Origin: Spinacia oleracea
Taxonomy: Eukaryota; Streptophyta; Magnoliopsida; Caryophyllales; Amaranthaceae
Assembly: GCF_020520425.1 (NCBI RefSeq)
Contig: NC_079487.1
Coordinates: 67,634,398-67,698,397 of the forward strand
DNA length: 64,000 bases
Reading direction: 5' to 3'
The position numbers and the translations under genes are program-made. Positions 56,784 through 64,000 of the stretch are shown piece after piece. The notes below the pieces were generated by a model. It was not told where the DNA came from. It did no database searches and saw only the letters and a program-made list of their open reading frames with translations. The first letter of the stretch is position 1. Each line of letters begins with the position of its first letter.

Positions 56784-59540
56784 TGTAACACCCCGACAAT
56801 TCTCTCTTTTCTAAAATAACCTTTTAATATAAAACGTAGAGAATTATCAAGGCATTATCGCCCGTGTGAAAACGTATCGGCTTATTCAGAATTTTGCAGC
56901 GGAAAACATAAAACTAACTTTTAGGTTCATAAATAATCTATTACATATTAGGTCCAAACCCATTTAACTGAATTAAGGAAATACGAATAGTACGACAAAT
57001 TTCAAATCCAAGTTAACAAATTAAATCACTTAATTAAACGAATAGAACTACAAGCTCTCTAATCCCGATCCCAATGATGCATCATCTTCAAACCTGTAGA
57101 TGGTCAACGCTTATTGATCCTTAAAGACTGCTCACCAAAGATGGGTCATCACAGGATCAATAAGGCATAGCCATGATCAACACACACAAACAAGCACGTA
57201 ATCAGCAAAGCTGAGTACTACATACTAAAACAACAACAATCCTAGCATGATACTATCAAACCAACAACCCTAACATGATACTAATAAGTATAAGTAAGGA
57301 CAGACAAAACATAATAAATTGACGATTATACTTGACTAGACTAAGCTAGGCTTAATAACCATAATATTATTTTAGTTGAAATAGACAATGGACCGAGTTG
57401 ACCATCCAGAAGTCTTCACTAAGGAAGACGAGGTACGGGCGCGACTCCGTAACCTCAGTGACCTGCGATATCGAGGAACGTTTAAATAAAAATAGGACAC
57501 GGTGATCAATCCGGTCCGAATTAAAGGCCATGGGCTACCACCATGAACCCCAACTCCTGTTTGTCCGTCACTTCAGACGTGCACAGTCTAAAGCTATTGC
57601 TATTCAGTTTCACTTTACATGATTTACAAATTGAGATTCCGTTATGACTCAACCATTACATAAGACAGACAATTCACATTTGTTCACAACTGTTTTTATC
57701 TTGGAATTAAGTAAGTGATCATAAAAGCATCAATCAAGACTCATTCCAACTTAACCAACCTTTCCTTTAACCATGAGCAACCCTGTATATGGGCATAAAG
57801 TTTCAACTTACTAAACAAGGTCCTCCGCCCTCATAAAGTAGTGAAAAGATAGAAAGGGAACAACAACCAATTGATCCAACCCAATCATATAGAATAATCT
57901 AGTGTTCCCAACCAACATGTTTGTATCAAACATCCATACTAACATGTTACAGTTCTTATAGTGCAAAATAAGTTCAATAAGTTTGTCCAACAGTATTAAA
58001 CATGCACATTCAATATAACCCAGTTCGTCCATAATATCAACATCACCAAGTTCAACAATAGTATCAACATAACCAAGTTCAACAACAAGATTCAACATGG
58101 TTTCAACCATTAGCACACATTCCAAGCACACGGGTATGTACGTACCTTGTGTAAACAAAATGCGAGACCACTTTAAGAATTCAAAAGTCGCCTACGGAGA
58201 ATTCTCCACCTAACAACAACCAATATAGACTCATATCAATTCATATTGAATTTTCAGCAACATTAGGGAGCTTCAAACCCCTCTTAAACATAATTAGAAC
58301 ATTTTCCAATATCGAAACTTGAATATTTGGTTCCCTAGCATCATAATTATTATATTAATTATTGAAATTCGTTGAAAACTCTTCAAAGCATCATACTTTA
58401 AATTTCCAGCAATATAACTACTTTCAAACTGCTCCAAAACATAATTAACATGTTTGAAATTATAAAAACAATAACTTTAATAACTTATAATCATCCTACC
58501 ATGGTTTCAAAACTACAAAAACCTTAAAATTCATGCTTTAAATAATTAAAAATCATTATTTCAAGGCAATTACATAATTTGAAAATTAAATTATTATTCA
58601 AGCATAATATGAAATCTGGAAATCCTAACTAACTCATAAAAAACGTATAATTTAAATTCGAGAACATAATTTAAATTATTAAAACTTAATTAACTTCACT
58701 AATTGGTTTAGGGTTAAGGAAATACCCAAAAGAGAGAGAATAACAGGAGTGATGCCGGCAGTAGGGCGGCGCGGCTGGTGGTGGTTGTCGGCGCTGAGCG
58801 ACGCGGATGATTCTCTAGGTGGTCGCGCAGTGGTGGTTGCACGTGCAGCGATGTGAGAGGGGCAGAAGGAATGAGGGAGGAGAACACAAAACAGACACCG
58901 ACCAGCAAGGGGGAAACGACGTTAAGGTCACAGAAGGCCGACGGTTGCGCGGAACACCGGTGGTCGGTGGTGGCTGGCCTGGTTGTGCGCAAAACAGAGC
59001 ACAAGTGAGGGAAGAAAACAAAGAACAACGAGAGATGAAAGGAAAAACGAAAGAGAAGAGAAGGGGAGAGAGAGTTATCGGACGGGGAAGCGGTGGTCCG
59101 GTGTGGTCGGTTGACCGGCGGCGGCAAGGGTGAAGCTATTCTGCAGGATTACGTGAAGGAGCAATGAGGGTTTGCAAATCTTATTTTCACGTGAAGTTGA
59201 ATGAGAGGAGAGGAGAGTTGGTTCACGTGCATATTGAAATTAGGATGGGGGTTATTTGTTTTGGGCTTTATCAAATTGGGCTAGGATTAGAATTGAACTT
59301 TTACGTTTGAATCCAAAATCGATTAGGCTTATTTTCCAAATTCCAATGTGTTTTCGTAATTCAAATTCTTTTCAACATAAAATTCAAAAATTATTTTTGA
59401 TTTCGTAAATCATTAAAAACATTAAAAATGTAATAAATAAATATACGTTATTTATATATTTATTTCTAAAATTCATAAATTAGTTCTTAAATATACGTTA
59501 AAATATATAAATAAAATGTATAAAATTACGGGGGATTACA
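56784..59540 (-). repeat. 5' LTR of the Gypsy element
   Basis: Same sequence as 48784-51540, offset by exactly 8000 bp. The LTR is unusually long for a Gypsy element and its GC-rich stretch (58740-59130) may be the promoter/leader region; no TATA box was assigned. Confidence 0.95.
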
Positions 59541-59818
59541 CTATACTCCTCTTTTTGTTTCTAAGTTCTTTCCAATTGTTTCGCAAAGTTTTTTGATGCA
59601 TATTTAGAACATTTATATCACCCGGTATTAGTTTAGATTAATTTATGTGGTTTGGGTCACTGTACGTTATTTTAAGGTGCGTTCTATTCAACTTATCAGA
59701 TATAAATTTATTTGAGCTTATTTGCATTTATTAGAAGTTATCTGACTTATCTGAATTTATTGAAACTCAATAAAACTTATTTGAATTTATTGTACTTATC
59801 AAACCTGATTGTGCCTTA

Positions 59819-59833
59819 TTGATAATAATAATA

Positions 59834-59872
<39 letters not shown>

Positions 59873-59945
59873 TGATAATAATAAATAATAATCATAATAA
59901 TAATAATAACAAAAAATTATTATAATAAAAATAATAATAAATAAT
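59819..59945. repeat. (AAT)n microsatellite
   Basis: About 125 bp of AAT repeats with a few GAT and CAT variants. It creates the Ile/Tyr-rich tail of the neighbouring minus-strand reading frame, which is not real protein. Confidence 0.9.
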
Positions 59946-60720
59946 AAAGAGAGACTTGATACGCGAAAGTGTGTCAAGTTCTCCTTTTCTAATTTCTCGA
60001 ATGTAGAGAAAACAAATGGGATGAGTTTGTATCCATTGTCCTCACATTTGGACGTATACTTCTTTTTTATCTTCTCCACAACATTGTGCAAGACCACCCC
60101 ATGAGCCCAAGAACTCACACCTATACTAGCAAAGGGAGAGATGCCAGTCACATCCAAACATGCATCTTTACCTTGAGACCAATTAAAAAGTAAAAGGTCT
60201 GCAAGTCTTATATCCTTCCCAACCCCTGAGAGGAAACCCATTGGAGCTTCCCTACGCACCACGATCCCAACTTTGAAGAAAATATCAACAAGAATATCAC
60301 ACACCATATTATGCCTGAACTTCACACCCACTTCACTAGAACAGTGGACAAGCATGATCTCTCCAAGGAGCATTGCAACTCGGGCAGAGACTACCTTCAG
60401 GGAACAAAGGTATCGTGAGCCTATAACACAATACAGAACGAAATTGACAATAATGGTTCATCCTCTGCCCCAACCCATTAATAGGGATGGTTAACAGAAA
60501 ATCTTGTGCGTGCGGGGCACAAATACAACTGAGAACAACAACCTGTCTTGGGCTTAGCAAGTACTTAGCAACGAGGTTTTTTTCAATGACACCAAAGTAA
60601 CACTTTTCTAGAATTTTCATTGTTCGGGGGGCAGAAGAGCCAATGGTGACAGAGAGGGCATCAACGTTGCAGAAAACCTTGAAATCATCAAGAGCATGCT
60701 GAAAAGAAGAGCCAGAGGAG
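59946..60720 (-). pseudogene. Retroelement RT-associated C-terminal domain, broken
   Basis: Two minus-strand frames follow one another. 60720-60390 reads FKVFCNVDALSVTIGSSAP, FLLTIPINGLGQRMNHY and CPSCNAP; 60373-59990 reads VGVKFRHNMVCDILVDI, APMGFLSGVGKDIRLADLLL and DACLDVTGISPF. A frameshift lies between them at about 60375. Similar sequence follows a zinc-finger and precedes an endonuclease-like part in a class of plant reverse-transcriptase proteins that I recall only in outline. The RT core itself is not present. The frame ends in the AAT microsatellite. Confidence 0.5.
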
Positions 60721-60879
60721 ACAATACATGTCTTCGACAGAATCTTCGCCTACAGTTTTCTCGTTTGCAGGCAAGAAGCAAGAAAAGCATAATGTGAGGG
60801 GGTAAAAAAAAGGGAACGAGGCACTTTTCCTATGCAATGGGTCGAACCACCGTCCTCGGGGATGTGACAATCATATTAA

Positions 60880-62004
60880 GAAAAAGGGGACTAATTATGG
60901 GCATTAGCCTCTTTTTACTAGTCTGAGGAGTCGCTATTCACTTTTCAACGACATTGAGAAAAACTGGCAAAACCCCATTATTGTTATACGCCAGTAAAAG
61001 CCGAAGCCCATGCAAACGTATTCGACCACAACGGTCATAGGTTCCTTGTAATCCACGTCATGGAGATCACTCAACGTACATCTAGTGGAGTAGATATTAA
61101 GAGTTCGGGGGACGTTTACTAATAAGGGGAGTGCCCAATATTAGCCCACGTGGCAGTCCTTACTAGTTCAATGCGACGACGAAAGGGACACGCGTTAGAC
61201 TAAATTACTAATGAGTTGATTTTAATGCACAAATAATTAACTAAACAACGTTAAGGAGTGATTTAAATTGATTTAAGGAGCTTAGCCGTAATCAGATTTG
61301 TCTAGATAAAATCATATTAGGCGTGATCAATATGGCAGATTAGGTGAGCGGATTTATAATAAAGCAATAAAAATATAGATTTCAGGTCACAGTATAGCTT
61401 AGGCTATACTGCGGTTTCCAGGAACACTAATCACTTGTTTCCACTAGTTTTCCCTTTCTGCTTCGAATTACCCGATAACTGACTGACTGACTGCTTTAGG
61501 TTCCTGCAGCGATTTCTACAGAGTTTCCCTCTTAGATTCTTAGATTTAGGCTTGTGAATCGTCTATAACTTTGGCGGTATTTGGGACGGATTGAGTGCTT
61601 ATACGGGCAGAGTCTGCTTAACAAGAGTTAATATGACAGACGATTACAAATACGGAACGAGTTAAAAGCTTCGGTCAATACTCAAGCTTAGGTTTTTTGT
61701 TGATAATTGGTACCGATTTCCGGAGTTTAGAGGGATGTATTTATTGATAATTGGTATCGGTTGAAATAAGATAGATGTTTGAAGAGATTGAGCTTTTGTG
61801 AAACTCAAATTACAGCGCTAGAAGTTTCTAGCGCGGGGCTGGTGAGCGATTGGAAATAACCAGCGCTTGTCAGGCCGCGCAAGATTTGTTAATTGATGAG
61901 TCAGTGACAACTCATTTAGGAATTTTGTTTGTTTCGTGATTGGATGAGAACCAAACTATAGCGCCAAAATAAAGTGGTGCTGGTGTTTGTGCGCTGGAAA
62001 TGAG
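60880..62004. other. Probable LTR/leader DNA of a second Gypsy-like element
   Basis: No gene. Repeated AGCGCTAGAA/TCTAGCGC motifs at 61815-61860 recur at 63418-63445 beyond the inserted solo LTR, so this is leader DNA of the element with gag at 63524. LTR borders could not be defined. Confidence 0.35.
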
Positions 62005-63409
62005 TGTTAGGTTATGATACATATGACAATACATAAATCATGCGGAAAAACCATAAAGCCAGGAAAGCATATTATTTACACATAATCATTTAGCATAGTA
62101 TAGATGCATACACTTTGTAGCGTGCCTTCCCTAGCTGCGCCCGAACCGAACAAGAACAAGTCTTTAGGACTCCAAGTGTCGTCCCTCCGTAGATAGTCCA
62201 CAGTACGTCCGGATCCGCCTCAAGTTAGACCAACTAGAATCGCCCTTAAGGTGCTTAGGAATTTCGGTTATTATTGTGCAAGAGTGTGGCTGAATTTTCT
62301 TTCAAAAACTTATCCTTTGTATACTTCAATCGTTCGTATAAATTATGACCCTAGGCCCTTATTTATAGAGGTTTGGAAAGGGAACTGGAATCCTAGTAGG
62401 ATACGATTTAATTAAACTTAGAATCCTACAAGGACTCTATTTAATTAAATAATCCTAATAGGAATAGGAATTTAATCATACATCAAATCCTAATAGTTAT
62501 AAAAATTATGCATGGACACAAACACACACACGAGCATGACCCGCAAGCATGCAGGCCATGCCCGCGCACAGCCCACACGCCCACGAAGCCCATGCGAGCT
62601 ACCGCAGTCCACGAGGCTGCCATGGCCTAAGCTGCGCGCTAGGCCTGCCTTGCGGTAGGCCTGCCGCAACCTTGGGCTGTGTTGTGGCGCGCCATTGCTT
62701 GCTGGGCGATGGCCTGGCTTCGTGCTGGGCCTTCGTCCGGCAGGCCTCGTCCGATGCTTATTCGTACGATACGCTTCCGATAAAATTCCCGGTTTTCGGA
62801 ATTCATTTCCGATACGAACAATATTTAATATTTCCGATTCCGGAATTAATTTCCGTTTCGAACAAATATTTAATATTTCCGTTTCCGGAATTATTTTCCG
62901 ATTCCGATAATATTTCCGATTCTGACAATATTTCCGTTTCCGGCAATATTTCCGATTCCGGTAATATTTCCATTTCCGATAATATTTTCCGATACGTACC
63001 ATGTTTCCGTTTCCGGCAACATCTACGACTTGGATAATATTTATATTTCCGATACGATCCATATTTCCGTTTCCGGCAATATCATCGTTTCCGGAGTATT
63101 CATTTCTTGCTTGTGACGATCTCAGCTCCCACTGAAACCAAGATCCGTCGATTCCGAATATCCATAGATAGAGTATTTAATGCCATTAAATACTTGATCC
63201 GTTTACGTACTATTTGTGTGACCCTACGGGTTCAGTCAAGAGTAAGTTGTGGATTAATATCATTAATTCCACTTGAACTGAAGCGGCCTCTAGCTAGGCA
63301 TTCAGCTCACTTGATCTCACTGAATTATTAACTTGTTAATTAATACTGAACCGCACTTATTAGACTTAACATAGAATGCATACTTGGACCAAGGGCATTA
63401 TTTCCTTCA
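62005..63409 (-). mobile_element. Solo Copia LTR (1405 bp) with target duplication
   Basis: In LTR orientation it starts TGAAGGAAATAATGCCC and ends CATAACCTAACA. It is flanked by ATGAG on both sides (62000-62004 and 63410-63414). No internal DNA remains, so it arose by recombination between two LTRs. It is the same family as 43933-45328. It interrupts the leader of a Gypsy-like element. Confidence 0.93.
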
Positions 63410-63523
63410 ATGAGTGGCGCGCTAGAACTTTGTAGCGCTAGAATTTTCTTGCGCTTGTCCACAAGGCGGCAAGAACACTATGAGGCCGAGTCCGAATTAT
63501 CATACACTGGATCGACACCCGTC

Positions 63524-64000
63524 ATGGAAGACCGTCCTTTCTACCCCTCCACTCGAGGGCAAACTCAGATAACCTCTCCCAGAATGGGTGTGCGTCACAG
63601 AATGGCTTCCAGTCGTCGTGAACCCACTTATCACATTCAGCAGGGATTGAACAACCTGACGTTAAGGCATATGAGTACTTCTTTCTGCGAGGCTATAATG
63701 AACACCCCCAAAGAGCCAAAAGTAAAGACTCCTACCATAGAGGCCTACGACATCACCTCTGACCCGGATATGCACTTAGTTGCATACCGTCACCATATGT
63801 ATGTGCAGGGGACCAATGAGGCTACATGGTGCAAATACTCTCCGGCCACTCTCAAAGGTGTAGCGTCCAAATGGTTCGAAAGACTACCTGCGGGGTCAAT
63901 TGCTTCCTTCAATGAGCTAGAGACACTATTTTCGACAAGGTTTATGGCATACAAGGAAGAAAGGAAGACGAGTATACATATAGACCGCATTCAGCAGGGA
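63524..64000 (+). CDS. Gypsy-type gag polyprotein, N-terminal part (runs off window)
   Basis: An open frame of 159 codons from ATG 63524 to the window end. It contains the retrotransposon gag (capsid) core: ATLKGVASKWFERLPAGSI, SFNELETLFSTRFMAYKEE and RKTSIHIDRIQQ, a pattern of Tat- or Athila-like Ty3/Gypsy elements. It would form the nucleocapsid particle in the cytoplasm. The frame is also open upstream of this ATG to the solo LTR border, so the true start may be earlier. No damage was seen in the visible part. Confidence 0.8.
   Translation, partial: MEDRPFYPSTRGQTQITSPRMGVRHRMASSRREPTYHIQQGLNNLTLRHMSTSFCEAIMNTPKEPKVKTPTIEAYDITSDPDMHLVAYRHHMYVQGTNEATWCKYSPATLKGVASKWFERLPAGSIASFNELETLFSTRFMAYKEERKTSIHIDRIQQG

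Larger units (their letters stand above)
48784..59540 (-). mobile_element. Complete Gypsy LTR retrotransposon, young insertion with decayed genes
   Basis: Two 2757-bp LTRs (48784-51540 and 56784-59540), flanked by a perfect 5-bp duplication CTATA (48779-48783 and 59541-59545). Orientation is minus. A primer-binding site TGGTATCTAGA lies just inside the right LTR, and a purine tract AAGAGGGGTAGAT just inside the left. In transcription order: leader, an intact 256-codon unknown frame, a gag with zinc knuckles broken by stops, shifted RT pieces, and an integrase remnant. The gag and knuckle type resemble the Tekay/Del chromovirus lineage; that is recognition by eye. The LTRs look almost identical (I noticed one difference at 50131/58131), so the insertion is recent, although its own proteins are dead. 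Confidence 0.93.

Noticed and set aside
59816..59945. Ile/Tyr-rich C-terminus of the minus-strand frame
   Set aside because: It is translated from the (AAT)n microsatellite.

Overview
This is repeat-rich nuclear DNA from a flowering plant, most likely a eudicot. The evidence is an NRT1/PTR-family transporter gene with GT-AG introns, Stowaway MITEs (CTCCCTCC ends, TA target duplications), Helitron, CACTA, Mutator-like and mariner DNA transposons, Copia and Gypsy LTR elements and an L1-type LINE with a plant-style RNase H domain. A Caryophyllales source is a guess from general impression of the repeats and is not proven here. No prokaryotic, plasmid, CRISPR or viral system is visible.

Layout. 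(1) 1-622: 3' part of a Copia-type LTR. (2) 2420-16632, minus strand: a five-exon NPF transporter gene whose exon phases all join to give 543 residues. Its third intron is about 10.4 kb and carries at least nine transposon insertions. (3) 18077-47662: a mosaic bounded by Helitron-type termini in matching (minus) orientation. It contains a candidate 8.6-kb CACTA element (19678-28262) holding a broken organellar seryl-tRNA synthetase fragment. Inside that lies a 6.3-kb, apparently intact mariner-like element (20953-27245) with a 548-residue DD39D transposase. The same mosaic has exon fragments of a CCCH zinc-finger gene and of FEN1 (both minus), a LINE, and a 5'-truncated Copia element ending in an LTR at 43933-45328. 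(4) 48784-59540: a complete 10.76-kb minus-strand Gypsy element with 2757-bp, almost identical LTRs and a CTATA target duplication, but with decayed gag-pol. (5) 59.8-60.9 kb: remnant of another retroelement. (6) 62005-63409: a solo Copia LTR (target duplication ATGAG), inserted in the leader of a second Gypsy-like element whose gag starts at 63524 and runs off the window.

How it fits together. The only convincing host gene is the NPF transporter. The most unusual part is the inside of the mariner element. Besides the transposase there is a possible two-exon gene on the opposite strand. Between the two genes lies an array of about 90-150 nt foldbacks whose flanks and loops are conserved while their arms change in a compensatory way, interspersed with C/D-box-like motifs. 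Coordinates of exons, ends and target duplications were read by eye; family names rest on recognised motifs, not on searches.
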